NCBI RefSeq assembly: GCF_019424165.1
Contig: NZ_JAHZAA010000016.1
Span: 4,653-34,062 of the forward strand
Source of the DNA: Desulfovibrio sp.
Lineage (GTDB): Bacteria; Desulfobacterota; Desulfovibrionia; Desulfovibrionales; Desulfovibrionaceae
Direction of reading: 5' to 3'
Length of the DNA stretch: 29,410 nt
A program made the translations under genes and the position numbers. Positions 1-8,314 of this stretch are shown one piece after another. Under the pieces are notes generated by a model. The model did no database searches, was not told where the DNA came from, and saw only the letters and a list, made by a program, of their open reading frames with translations. Each line of letters opens with the position of its first letter. Within the stretch, counting starts at the first letter, position 1.

Positions 1-1326
1 GGTAGGGCGGGTATCGCGAGGGGGGATAACGCGTGTTGCGCAGTAGTCGGGTATGCCCATGGCAAAGCGGTAGTCAAAACCAAGCCCGCCCTGTTCCGGG
101 GAGCAGGTGAGACCGGGCATGCCGGAAAATTCTTCGGCAATGGTTATGGCAGACGGGCATACCTGATGCGTCAGGGTGTTGGACAAAGCCAGATGCAGTT
201 CGCCGTATATATTGCCGCGCGGCTTGCCGTCCTTGTCGTAAAAGCAGCGGCTTACGTGAGAAAAATCGTCATCCATGCCGTGATCAAGGTACAGGATGTT
301 GCCCACCGCATCGCAGCGAAAGCCGTCTATGCGATATTCTTCAAGCCAGTAGCGACAGTTGGAGAGCAGAAAGCGGCGCGTCATTTCCTGACTGAAGTCA
401 AACGACGGGGTACCCCATTGATTCAGTGTGCCGCTGAAAAAATAGTCGCTTCCGTCATAGCGGGCGAGCCCCTGCTCGGTATTGGGGCAGGCATGGGCAT
501 GCGGAATATCAAGGATAACGGCAAGACCGAGGCTATGTGCCGTGTCCACCAGGGCCTTGAATTCGTCGGGAGTTCCATAGCGGGAGGATGGGGCAAAATA
601 GCTGCTGACCTGATATCCAAAAGAGCGGTAGAGCGGATGCTCCAGGATGCCCATAAGCTGTACAGCGGGATAGCCGCATTCACGTATGCGCGGCAAGATG
701 TGCGCGGTAAAAGCCGCATAACTGCCCACGCTGTTCGTACTGTGTTGCAGAGAGGGTTGGGCCATGCCCACATGTGCTTCGTAAATACGGGGAAAAGGCT
801 GCCTGCCAGGACGATGGTGAGTAAAGCGAAAGGTCTTTTCCGGCAGCCAGAGTCGGGCGCACCATTGGCCGGGCATGATCGTATCCTGTTCCACCCAATT
901 GGCAAAAGCCGGAACCCGGCGCAAGGCGCGATCCCCAGCGGAAGCATTGCGGGGTTGAACGCGCAACTCCATATAGCTGCCGTGACGCAGTGCTTCTTCC
1001 GGCACAAACAGTTCAAAAAAACCTTCTGACTGGGGGGTAAACTGAAAATGGGCGTGGCGCTGAAAATTGAGCGCATCGGTGGTCAGCCACAAGGCCGCCG
1101 CATGGGGCATATACTCGCGTAGCTGCCAGAAGCTGCGGCCTTCGGCATCTTTGACTTTGTGTACACCAAGGCTGTGGTGCAGATTGGCGTAGGCGTGCAA
1201 TGAGCCGTATTGCTTTGTAATGCGGTCCAGTTCCGCCGAAAATATTTTGCCCCTTTGTTGCAGAAAAAAGCTGTAAGGCTGTAATGCCGCATCCTGCAAG
1301 GGACTCTGAGGCGCTGTAGGTGTCAT
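1..1326 (-). CDS. glgB: 1,4-alpha-glucan branching enzyme, eukaryote-like GH13 subgroup (partial, C-terminus outside window)
   Basis: Branching enzyme makes alpha-1,6 branches in glycogen in the cytoplasm. Translating the minus strand from ATG 1326 gives 442 uninterrupted residues to the window edge. It shows the branching-enzyme landmarks in order: YEAHVGMAQ, then QLMGILEHPLYRSFGYQVSS, FAPSSRYGTPDEFKALVD, the region-I equivalent LDIPHAHA, the nucleophile region DGFRCDAVGN (Asp), and the acid/base region AEEFSGMPG (Glu) followed by GFDYRFAMGIPD. These match the GBE1-like subfamily (GH13_8) better than E. coli GlgB (GH13_9), judged from memory of the two consensus patterns. GGAGG (1332-1336 complement) lies 5 bases before the ATG. 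The gene follows a terminator, so it is probably transcribed separately from the operon upstream, although no promoter was recognised in the 100-base gap. The C-terminal beta domain lies beyond base 1. Confidence 0.9.
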   Translation of the reverse strand, partial: MTPTAPQSPLQDAALQPYSFFLQQRGKIFSAELDRITKQYGSLHAYANLHHSLGVHKVKDAEGRSFWQLREYMPHAAALWLTTDALNFQRHAHFQFTPQSEGFFELFVPEEALRHGSYMELRVQPRNASAGDRALRRVPAFANWVEQDTIMPGQWCARLWLPEKTFRFTHHRPGRQPFPRIYEAHVGMAQPSLQHSTNSVGSYAAFTAHILPRIRECGYPAVQLMGILEHPLYRSFGYQVSSYFAPSSRYGTPDEFKALVDTAHSLGLAVILDIPHAHACPNTEQGLARYDGSDYFFSGTLNQWGTPSFDFSQEMTRRFLLSNCRYWLEEYRIDGFRCDAVGNILYLDHGMDDDFSHVSRCFYDKDGKPRGNIYGELHLALSNTLTHQVCPSAITIAEEFSGMPGLTCSPEQGGLGFDYRFAMGIPDYCATRVIPPRDTRPT

Positions 1327-1380
1327 GGCGGCCTCCATTGGCTGGTTGCCCAAGAAGCAGAGGGCGCAGGCACGTCACGA

Positions 1381-1418
1381 AGAAACGAAACCGCCCGGCG
1401 GAGAGAGCCGCCGGGCGG
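1381..1418 (-). terminator. Rho-independent terminator after the hydroxyacid dehydrogenase gene
   Basis: A perfect 11-bp inverted repeat (1391-1401 and 1408-1418, CCGCCCGGCGG and its complement) encloses a 6-base loop. In the minus-strand transcript it is followed by a T-rich stretch (TTTCGTTTCTTCG). It starts about 12 bases past the TAA at 1431. It closes the long minus-strand operon and insulates the branching-enzyme gene. Confidence 0.85.
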
Positions 1419-1430
1419 GAGAACGCGTTA

Positions 1431-2333
1431 TTAGCTGTGCTGCTGCCACTGTTTGCCTGAAAGAGAGGCGAGGCAGTCAATAAGTGCCTGGGTACCCAGG
1501 TTGCCCTGTCCTCTGGCCTGCATGCTGCGGTACAGCTCTTCGGCCAGGCCTATGCCGGGCAGTACGATCTGCATGCGGCGACATTCTTCAAGGCAGAGGC
1601 CAAGGTCTTTGATGAAGTGGTTGATGAAAAAGCCCGGGGCAAAGTCGTTTTTGAGAATGCGCCGCCCCAAAGTATCCATAGCTTTGCTGCCCGCCGCGCC
1701 CATAACCACCAGTTCCAGCCATTGGGGCACATCCAGGCCGGCCTCCTGCGCAAAAAGGCAGGATTCGCACACGCTGAACATTACACCGGCAATGGCAACC
1801 TGATTGGCCAGCTTGGCTTTTTGACCAAAGCCGGGGCCGCCGCAGTGCAGGATGTTTTTACCCATATTTTTGAAGCAGCTTTCAAGCTTTTCATAGCCTT
1901 CCTTCTCGCCGCCCACAAAGATGGAAAGGGTCGCGTTACGGGCGCCCACATCGCCGCCAGTGACGGGGGCGTCAAGTGACAGGCAGCCCTGCAGCAGGGC
2001 CACATCGGCGATGCGTTCGGCCAGTGAAGGGCTTGAAGTGCTCATGTCGCAGACAATGCCGCCCGCGGGCAGGCCCTGCAATACGCCTTCTTCACCCAGG
2101 ATAACGCTTTCCACATCCTGCGGATAGCCGACAATGGTAAAAACCACATCGGCATTGGCCGCCGCCTGACGCGGAGTTTCGGCCCATTGAGCGCCCTTGG
2201 CAAGCAGCGGGTCGGCCTTGGCGCGGGTGCGGTTGTACACGGTCAGGCTATGCCCTGCGTCCTGCAGGTGACCGGCCATGGACAAACCCATAACCCCGGT
2301 TCCAATCCAACCTATGCGCAGTTTCTCAGCCAT
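1431..2333 (-). CDS. NAD(P)-dependent beta-hydroxyacid dehydrogenase (3-hydroxyisobutyrate / tartronate semialdehyde reductase family)
   Basis: A 300-residue cytosolic oxidoreductase of the usual length for the family that reduces or oxidises small beta-hydroxyacids. The N-terminal Rossmann motif is IGWIGTGVMG (G11, G13, G16). The substrate-binding signature DAPVTGGDVGA lies at about 121-131. The catalytic lysine is in KAKLANQ (about K174), and a second substrate lysine is in FIKDLG (about K242). AGGAG stands 7 bases before ATG 2333. It begins 16 bases after the stop of the FGE-fold gene and is followed by the operon terminator, so it is the last gene of the long operon. A soluble metabolic enzyme here is out of keeping with its envelope-protein neighbours. 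The exact substrate (3-hydroxyisobutyrate, tartronate semialdehyde, succinic semialdehyde) cannot be told from sequence. Confidence 0.88.
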   Translation of the reverse strand: MAEKLRIGWIGTGVMGLSMAGHLQDAGHSLTVYNRTRAKADPLLAKGAQWAETPRQAAANADVVFTIVGYPQDVESVILGEEGVLQGLPAGGIVCDMSTSSPSLAERIADVALLQGCLSLDAPVTGGDVGARNATLSIFVGGEKEGYEKLESCFKNMGKNILHCGGPGFGQKAKLANQVAIAGVMFSVCESCLFAQEAGLDVPQWLELVVMGAAGSKAMDTLGRRILKNDFAPGFFINHFIKDLGLCLEECRRMQIVLPGIGLAEELYRSMQARGQGNLGTQALIDCLASLSGKQWQQHS

Positions 2334-2349
2334 GTTAGCACTCCTTTGG

Positions 2350-4059
2350 CTACTGGAAGCGACGTTCTAAAATTTCCTTTTGCATGACCTCTCGCGACAA
2401 CGCTTTGTTCTTGCGAAACAAATCAACATGCTTGCGGTACTGTTCAAGGTTGCGCCGCATGTTTTCGTTAAAGGGGTCACTGCCGCTGAAATCCTTGTTC
2501 AGAGAATCATAGGCTGCTGACAGTGTTTCCGGCGTCATTTGCGCGCCGTCTTCCACCTTGCTGCGATAAAAGGTCAGGGATTTGTCAAGACTGGTGTCCA
2601 GCATGGCAAGCCCTCTACGGGCAGTATCCATTATCTGGCGCAGTTTTTCAAGTTCGGCACCCTTGGCTGTTTTGCTGTCCCGTTGCATTCCATCCAATTG
2701 TGATTGCAGGGACTTTCTACGAATGGAGTAGTTGCGGATGGTCTCGGTCATGTACACGCCGGTGCGTATGAGCGACAGTGCTTCCATCTGCTTTTGCCGC
2801 TCAAGCGTGATATTGTTTTCTTTGATGGTATTGCGCAGTTCCTGAAGGTTTTTTTTCACTGCCTCATTGGGGGCGGACGCCAGCAGGCGGTCCAGTTCTT
2901 CAAGAGGATTGCGCGCGGCCTGTGTGCCGTAACCCGCCGCCTCCATTGATTCCCCGGCTTTGCCCCATTCCGCCAGCAGTTCCTGGGGGCGTGGCCCTCC
3001 CGGAGTATTGATGCCAGAAATAACAGGGCGAAAGCCCATATCGCGTGCATGGGCCGGGCCGTCTGCCATAAAGAACGGAGTTTCTTCACGTCGGCCGGGT
3101 AAAATTTCCGCTTCCCCGGAAAGAAAGGAACCGCCCTTGCGCACGAAACCGCCCGCTGAGCCGTGCAGCCTTCCGGCCAGTGAAAAGCGGAAGGCGTCCA
3201 AAACCATTTCAGCAGCATTGCCTGCGGTGTCATAAATACCCAGGGGATTGGGTTTGCGTGAGCCGATGTTGGCGGTTTCTTCTGCTCTGGCTGCTCCTTC
3301 CGGCCGATAAACGGCGTAGTCGGCCTTGCTGGCCTCAGGCGGCAGAGCAAAGAAATCTTCTTGCAGGAGTTGCTGACTGCCTGCCATATGCCCGCCGCGG
3401 GCGGCGTATTCCCATTCCGTTTCCGTGGGCAGGCGCACAAAACCCACATTGCGGCTGTCACCGGAAAAGCGGGGGAGCGACTGCGGCGAGTTTTGCAAAA
3501 GCCATGCGGTATATTTGCGTGTGAAATCCACGGCATCATACCAGCTTATGTCTGTCACCGGCTTTGCAGCGCTGGCTGCAGGGGGCTGGGCGGTGGGGCA
3601 GGACGCATCCATAACTGCCTGCCATTGCAGGTTGGAGACTTCGTATTTTGCCACAAGATAAAAATAGTTCTGTCCTTTGGGGGCAAGCCTGCGCCAATCC
3701 GGCGGCAGATCTTCAAGAGTGAAGGCACCGGAAAGCGCGGTATTATAGCGGCGGTCATAAAAAGCACGGCTTGCGTTGGCGCTGTCATCCACACCAGGGC
3801 GCATGGGCATATCCCACAAAAGCCCTTTGGCTGGCACGGCCACCAGTTTGAAAGCCATGTTGAGGCCACAGGGCATGGGCAGCAGGATATCGTCAGCCGC
3901 AGGCTTGGGATCGCAGGCGTCTGCGGCGGTCAGTTCACCTTTGCGGGCCAAGGCGGCTTCTGCCTGATCCATAGGCATGCTCGCGCCGAGCAGGCAGGCC
4001 AGCAGGACAAGGCGGACCAAGGCAAGGCGTGCCGAAAAGCGCCGGGGTTTATATTTCAC
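2350..4059 (-). CDS. Periplasmic FGE-sulfatase (SUMF1)-fold protein with helical C-terminal tail
   Basis: The 569-residue product starts at GTG 4059: GGAGG lies 6 bases upstream and a signal peptide follows (basic n-region, LALVRLVLLACLLGA, cleavage near AEA, residue 35). This start overlaps the permease stop by 11 bases; the longer reading from 4143 adds 28 unlikely residues. Residues about 120-320 are a formylglycine-generating-enzyme-type fold: YLVAKYEVSNLQW, ISWYDAVDF, LPTETEWEYAARGG, NPLGIYDTAGNAAEMV, RKGGSFLSG, MGFRP. The active-site cysteine pair of true FGE is absent, so it is probably a binding or structural version rather than a sulfatase-maturing enzyme. Residues about 330-569 are charged and helical, with coiled-coil character. 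It follows the ABC permease and probably works with it on the periplasmic side. Confidence 0.85.
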   Translation of the reverse strand: MKYKPRRFSARLALVRLVLLACLLGASMPMDQAEAALARKGELTAADACDPKPAADDILLPMPCGLNMAFKLVAVPAKGLLWDMPMRPGVDDSANASRAFYDRRYNTALSGAFTLEDLPPDWRRLAPKGQNYFYLVAKYEVSNLQWQAVMDASCPTAQPPAASAAKPVTDISWYDAVDFTRKYTAWLLQNSPQSLPRFSGDSRNVGFVRLPTETEWEYAARGGHMAGSQQLLQEDFFALPPEASKADYAVYRPEGAARAEETANIGSRKPNPLGIYDTAGNAAEMVLDAFRFSLAGRLHGSAGGFVRKGGSFLSGEAEILPGRREETPFFMADGPAHARDMGFRPVISGINTPGGPRPQELLAEWGKAGESMEAAGYGTQAARNPLEELDRLLASAPNEAVKKNLQELRNTIKENNITLERQKQMEALSLIRTGVYMTETIRNYSIRRKSLQSQLDGMQRDSKTAKGAELEKLRQIMDTARRGLAMLDTSLDKSLTFYRSKVEDGAQMTPETLSAAYDSLNKDFSGSDPFNENMRRNLEQYRKHVDLFRKNKALSREVMQKEILERRFQ

Positions 4060-5332
4060 GGATGACCTCCGAAGGTTCGATGCGCGCGGCCCGCAGTGCC
4101 GGTCCCAGCGCCGCTGCCACGGCAAGCCCGGCCACTGCGGCAAAGGTAATAAAAAAATGCTGCGGCAGCAGGCGGCAGACCTGCTCCATACCGCTGAGGC
4201 TGGCGCTGAAAAGATGATTGATCACCAGCGCCGCCAGTGTATACATGCCTGATGCGAGGCCTGTGCCGAGAAGAGCGGTAAGCAGTGCCTGTACAAGGGG
4301 CAGCAGCATAAGCTGGCCGGTGGTAAAGCCTGCCATGCTCAGCAGGCCCAGTGTGCGTTCCTTGCGTTTTACACTGGCGAGCGTGCTGCTGGTGGTAGAT
4401 GCGAGAAAACCGGCAGCCGTAGCCGCACAAATAAGCGCAAAGATGAGATTGAGGGCCTGGGACAGGCTGTTGACCTGCTCTATCTCTTCAGCATGGGTGT
4501 AAACTTCCAGCCCTTGTTGCGCAAAGGCCTGACGCATGCGCATGACGGCATCCAGGTCTTTGGCGTAAAGCCGAAAGCCGGGATAGAGGCGTGCCTCTTG
4601 CGGCCGTTCCTCGCCGGTCCAGCCGTTTTGTATTCCCAGTTCCGGTACTGCGCGGCCGTCACGGTAATCTTCGGTGGCTTCAAGCAGGGAAAAGGGAATA
4701 AAGGCCACATCCTTCTGCTGGGCCGCAAGGGGCAGAACGGAAACAACGCGCAGAGGAACACGCACGCTTTGCGCCTGACCGTTCAGGCGGCGCTCCACCT
4801 TGCCGGAAAGCGCGTCTCCCGTTGTCACATGCAGCTTTTCCGCTGCGGAGGTTGAAAGGGATATGCCGATGGGCTCAGTAGTGGCATTTTGCGGCATGCC
4901 CGGTACTGCGGCATCATAGTGGCGCAGTAAAGGATCCCCCGGGGCCGTTGGTTCGAGCGAGACAAGCAGGCTTGTACGCCGGGTCCCGTCGTCCGCTGTC
5001 AGATCCATGGTGGCGGCGATGGAGCGCGTGCGGGGGAGCACAAAGGACACGTCCCGGTGCGCGGCCAGATCATCAAGATATTGCTGTGAAAAACGACCAC
5101 TGAGCACCGGCGAGATTTCAAGGTTGCGTGGCTCGTTGCGCAGCCTGTCCGTCAGCGTTTGCATAACGCCGAACTTGACGCCATAGAGCACCAGCAGGGG
5201 AGTGAGCACTGCGGCAAGCCCCAGAACAGCGCAGGCGGAGAGCAGCTTTTCCCGCGCGTAATCCTGCCATGAAAGGCTAAACATCTGTGTCAGAGCCAGA
5301 AAACGGCCGGGGGCATTGGGGCGGCGGCTCAT
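4049..5332 (-). CDS. ABC transporter permease, FtsX/MacB type
   Basis: 427 residues with the classic four-helix FtsX/MacB layout: TM1 at about 31-52, a large periplasmic domain at about 55-290, then TM2 at about 293-315, TM3 region 340-372 and TM4 at about 393-412. It ends in PALRAARIEPSEVIREI, the typical terminus of this family. Known members (MacB, LolC/E, FtsX) couple cytoplasmic ATP hydrolysis to movements of the periplasmic domain rather than moving substrate through the membrane. The ATG sits in an ATGA overlap with the stop of the ATPase gene upstream, so the two are probably translationally coupled. No membrane-fusion protein (MacA) or TolC gene is seen in the window. I infer it transmits force or a signal to the periplasmic vWA and FGE-fold partners. 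Confidence 0.9.
   Translation of the reverse strand: MSRRPNAPGRFLALTQMFSLSWQDYAREKLLSACAVLGLAAVLTPLLVLYGVKFGVMQTLTDRLRNEPRNLEISPVLSGRFSQQYLDDLAAHRDVSFVLPRTRSIAATMDLTADDGTRRTSLLVSLEPTAPGDPLLRHYDAAVPGMPQNATTEPIGISLSTSAAEKLHVTTGDALSGKVERRLNGQAQSVRVPLRVVSVLPLAAQQKDVAFIPFSLLEATEDYRDGRAVPELGIQNGWTGEERPQEARLYPGFRLYAKDLDAVMRMRQAFAQQGLEVYTHAEEIEQVNSLSQALNLIFALICAATAAGFLASTTSSTLASVKRKERTLGLLSMAGFTTGQLMLLPLVQALLTALLGTGLASGMYTLAALVINHLFSASLSGMEQVCRLLPQHFFITFAAVAGLAVAAALGPALRAARIEPSEVIREI
4066..4070 (-). promoter_or_regulatory. Ribosome binding site deciding the GTG start of the FGE-fold gene
   Basis: GGAGG on the minus strand lies 6 bases before GTG 4059, inside the last codons of the permease gene. It supports the GTG start just before the signal peptide over the longer reading from 4143. 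Confidence 0.7.
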
Positions 5333-6165
5333 ACCTGAACCTCCCCGAGTGCCTGATCGCCGGGCATGTCTCTGGCTAAGCCGCCAGACATGCTGTGGGG
5401 CGCGCCTGAGTCTGCCGCGTGGTCAATGCGTGATACGATGCCTTTTTCGCTTTCTTCAGGGATGACCCGCACCGGGGTGAAACCCGCTTCTAAAGCCATT
5501 TCGAGATTATGCGTTACCATTATGACGGTAATTTGCAGCTTACGGGCCAGATCGGTAAAAATGCGCAGGGCATTGCGGGCGTGCATGGGGTCAAGGGCTG
5601 CCGTAGGCTCATCGGCCAGCACAACGCCGGGACCGTGGGCCAGAGCGGCGGCAATGGCCGCCCGCTGGCGTTCGCCGACGGAGAGTGTTCCCGTATACTG
5701 GTCAAGCAAACGCCCAATACCAAGCCCCTCGACTATTGCCTGCACCTGTGGTTTGCGCTCTTCCACGCTGCCCAGGCTGCGACAGCGTAGAAGAATATTG
5801 TCGCCGGCCGTAAGAAAGGGCAGCAGCCCACCGGTTTGCAACACATAGCCCAGGTGGCGCCGGCGAAGCTGGGCGAGGGCGTTGGGGCCGCCCGCGTGCC
5901 AGGCCTGCAGCACGTCAACGCTGCCGTGCGGCTCGGGGCTGAACAGAAAGCGCTGTTCTTTATCGGCGGCTATACCCGGAGGCACATCGGGCCGGAGTAT
6001 GCAGGCCAGTAGGTCCAGAGCCGTGCTCTTGCCGCAACCGCTGGGTCCCACCAGCGCCAGCAGGCCGCTGCGGGGAATATCAAGGCGCTCCACATGCAGG
6101 CTGAACCCTTCAGCGCCGGGACGGCTTTTGCGTATCTGCCGCAGGGAAAAAACCTGATTGTCCAT
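5329..6165 (-). CDS. ABC transporter ATP-binding protein (LolD/MacB-type)
   Basis: A 278-residue nucleotide-binding subunit, partner of the permease just downstream. All motifs are intact: Walker A GPSGCGKST (40-48), Q-loop YVLQ (Q110), signature LSVGERQ (161-167), Walker B VVLADE (181-186) with catalytic E186, and H-loop MVTH (H219). There is a short insertion between Walker A and the Q-loop (about 60-105) compared with LolD, and a 45-residue tail beyond the usual domain end. The start at ATG 6165 follows the vWA gene stop by 23 bases; only a weak AAGG is visible upstream. It ends in an ATGA overlap with the permease. Cytoplasmic, membrane-associated. It is expected to act as a dimer on two permease copies. 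Confidence 0.93.
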   Translation of the reverse strand: MDNQVFSLRQIRKSRPGAEGFSLHVERLDIPRSGLLALVGPSGCGKSTALDLLACILRPDVPPGIAADKEQRFLFSPEPHGSVDVLQAWHAGGPNALAQLRRRHLGYVLQTGGLLPFLTAGDNILLRCRSLGSVEERKPQVQAIVEGLGIGRLLDQYTGTLSVGERQRAAIAAALAHGPGVVLADEPTAALDPMHARNALRIFTDLARKLQITVIMVTHNLEMALEAGFTPVRVIPEESEKGIVSRIDHAADSGAPHSMSGGLARDMPGDQALGEVQV

Positions 6166-6188
6166 ATGCGGGCCTTGTCAGATACAGT

Positions 6189-8204
6189 CTAGGGTAACAT
6201 GCTCAAAGGCACGCGATATACCCAGTCGCCGGGATTGGACTGGCCGAAGCTTTCCCAGTTGGCGCGGTCCCGGTCGTACTCCTCATAGCGGGCCAGGCGT
6301 GACTTGAGCCTGTTGATAAAGGCCGTCTGCTCGCCCACGCTCATGCGATACCAGTCTTCTTCGCGCAACAGCATGATGTCGCTCTTGTAGGGCAGCCCAT
6401 CCAGAAATTCCGCCAGTACACCCAGTTGCGCCAGATTTTTCCCCTGCGTCGGCATATTGGGGTCGCGGGCCATGCGCGTGGAGGCAGAGAGCACGCCCTG
6501 AAAGAAATCGCGTGAATCGGTTTTTTTGGTGCGTTCTGCGCTGTCAATAACGGCCTTGATCTGGGCGCTCAGGTCATTGAGCTGGTTTTTGGTCAGCAGT
6601 ACGGCCACTTCCACGCTGGGGCTTTGCTCGCTCCTGGCAAGACGTTTGAGGTCCATGTCGGCAATCCAGGAGCTGACAACGCTGGGAGCCTGGTTTTCAC
6701 GCGCCTTGCCAAGATATTCCAGTTGCATGGCATAGCCCAGGGTGGCGGCAAGGCGGGCGGCTTCTTCCTCGGCAGTGAGCTTTTGGGGTTTTTCGTCTTT
6801 TGGTTTGGTCATGACTTTGCCCAGGGCCGTGTTTTTAACCATATCCACCATGCCTGCGGCCAGCACTTTGGCGACCTCTGCAAACTGTTTGGCCCCGGCT
6901 GCGGCTGTGGGCGCGGCAACCACCTGATAGTTTGAGCGATTGCCCGAGAGTTTGCCCAGGGCGCGGTAATTCTGTTCAGCGTAGGCGTGGTTTTTGGCTC
7001 CGCCGGGACTTTTGATGTGCAGGATGGATATCCAGATGCCTTTTTGCCGCGCAAAGTCATTGAGCTCACTGGGCCCCATACTGACGGAGGCGTATTTGTC
7101 CGTGTTTTTGAGAGGACCGGCATCGGTAATGAGCAGGATGAGCCGCGAGGAATAATCACCCCAGTTGAGGGCCTCTACAGCCTTGTACACACCTGCCAGG
7201 GAATCTTCGTTGAAGTCGTGGCTGGAGACTGTGGCTTCCTGCACCGTGGAGAGTTTTTCTTCAAGGCTTTTACGGTTTTTTGCCGTAGTGAAATCACTTA
7301 CAACTTCAGCAACATACCCCAGGCCTGGAGTGGCTTTTGTGCTGTTGCGAAAGGCAACCACGGCAAAGCCCACGTTATCTTCCAGTTTGTCCTGTTCAAT
7401 TTTGTCGTATATCTGGCGCACTACGTTAAGGCTTTGGTCAATATACGGCTTCATGGAAATTGTGGTGTCTATGACAAGGGCTATGCCTGTTTTGGGCGGA
7501 CCGCTTTTGCCGTTCTGGCTGCCCGGCATGCTGCCGGGGTCGATGGAAGCCACGCGCAGAAATTTTACCCCGTCAAAGGGGTCTTTCATGTCCAGAATAG
7601 GCATGAGATAAAAACGCTTTTCTGAGACCGCTCCGGCTGCGTCCGCAGGTTCGCTGGCCAGCACGGGAAAATCGGCCGGCGGCGTTTTGCCGCCTTGCAG
7701 CAGGCTGGCAGATTCGGCATTGAGTTTATCCAGGCGCGTGTCCATATCCGGAGCGGCGCAAACGTCGTTCAGCGCGTTTTCTGTTTTGAAGAAAAGCACC
7801 GGATCGCGGCCTGTACGCGGCGTAAAAAGCAAGGTAAGGGACTGGTTCCAGTCTGTTGCCCTGGTCGTTTGCAGCCAGCCCTCGGGGGCGGCGGCGCCTG
7901 CCCCGACTTGAAGCCAGCCCTCACTGCGGGCATAAACATAAAAAACGGTAAAAGGCGTTACGCTTTCCTTTATCACTGCGGTATCTGCCGCGGGGCCGGC
8001 CATAAGGCGTGCACCCGGGTGGCTGACCACCCGCTGGAAAAGTGTTTTTTTACCTTCCAGCAGCAGGGGGGCAGACTGTGCATGTGACACGGCAAAGATG
8101 TTTCCGGCAACCAGGAAAAAAAGCAGGGCAAGAGAGCAGGCCGCAATGCCGGACAGCGCACCGAACATACAGTGACGGCAAGATATGATGGTGATGGGGC
8201 GCAT
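6189..8204 (-). CDS. Periplasmic SH3-like / von Willebrand factor A protein
   Basis: 671 residues. A hydrophobic segment at about 18-38 followed by SHAQS looks like a signal peptide or signal anchor. Residues about 55-118 resemble a bacterial SH3-like fold (ARLMAGPAADTAVIKESVTP... YARSEGWLQVG... EGWLQ). A vWA domain spans about 238-430: the MIDAS first motif is ALVIDTTISM (D246-x-T-x-S250), with a later LILLITDAGP strand matching the second metal-site loop. The remaining 240 residues are helical, with no family recognised. GGGAGG stands 9 bases before the ATG; M13 is a possible alternative start. vWA domains bind protein ligands through a metal ion, so a docking role in the periplasm is likely. 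It precedes the ABC ATPase by 23 bases. Confidence 0.85.
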   Translation of the reverse strand: MRPITIISCRHCMFGALSGIAACSLALLFFLVAGNIFAVSHAQSAPLLLEGKKTLFQRVVSHPGARLMAGPAADTAVIKESVTPFTVFYVYARSEGWLQVGAGAAAPEGWLQTTRATDWNQSLTLLFTPRTGRDPVLFFKTENALNDVCAAPDMDTRLDKLNAESASLLQGGKTPPADFPVLASEPADAAGAVSEKRFYLMPILDMKDPFDGVKFLRVASIDPGSMPGSQNGKSGPPKTGIALVIDTTISMKPYIDQSLNVVRQIYDKIEQDKLEDNVGFAVVAFRNSTKATPGLGYVAEVVSDFTTAKNRKSLEEKLSTVQEATVSSHDFNEDSLAGVYKAVEALNWGDYSSRLILLITDAGPLKNTDKYASVSMGPSELNDFARQKGIWISILHIKSPGGAKNHAYAEQNYRALGKLSGNRSNYQVVAAPTAAAGAKQFAEVAKVLAAGMVDMVKNTALGKVMTKPKDEKPQKLTAEEEAARLAATLGYAMQLEYLGKARENQAPSVVSSWIADMDLKRLARSEQSPSVEVAVLLTKNQLNDLSAQIKAVIDSAERTKKTDSRDFFQGVLSASTRMARDPNMPTQGKNLAQLGVLAEFLDGLPYKSDIMLLREEDWYRMSVGEQTAFINRLKSRLARYEEYDRDRANWESFGQSNPGDWVYRVPLSMLP

Positions 8205-8314
8205 GGCGGGTATCCTCCCGGACTCCGTTTTATATTGACAGCATCAGCGCGGCGACAGCCTGAGCACAACCGGATATGCCGGTAAAGGGGCCGCCTGCGT
8301 CTGAGGATCAAAAA
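8205..8314. other. 110-base intercistronic gap inside the operon
   Basis: This is the largest gap within the eleven-gene cluster. It holds a small hairpin (ACCGG-5 bases-CCGGT, 8269-8283) and a TATAAA-like element near the vWA start on the minus strand. There is no convincing -35 box and no T-run. It may carry a weak internal promoter or a processing site. No gene was seen. Confidence 0.4.

Noticed and set aside
166..1029. 287-residue open frame on the plus strand at the left edge
   Set aside because: Antisense to the branching-enzyme gene, whose translation is convincing over the full stretch.
2350..4059. True formylglycine-generating enzyme
   Set aside because: The catalytic cysteine pair is missing, so the fold call is kept but the enzyme call is dropped.
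8269..8283. Hairpin ACCGG/CCGGT in the 110-base gap as a terminator
   Set aside because: The stem is only 5 bp and no T-run follows on the minus strand, so termination inside the operon is unlikely.
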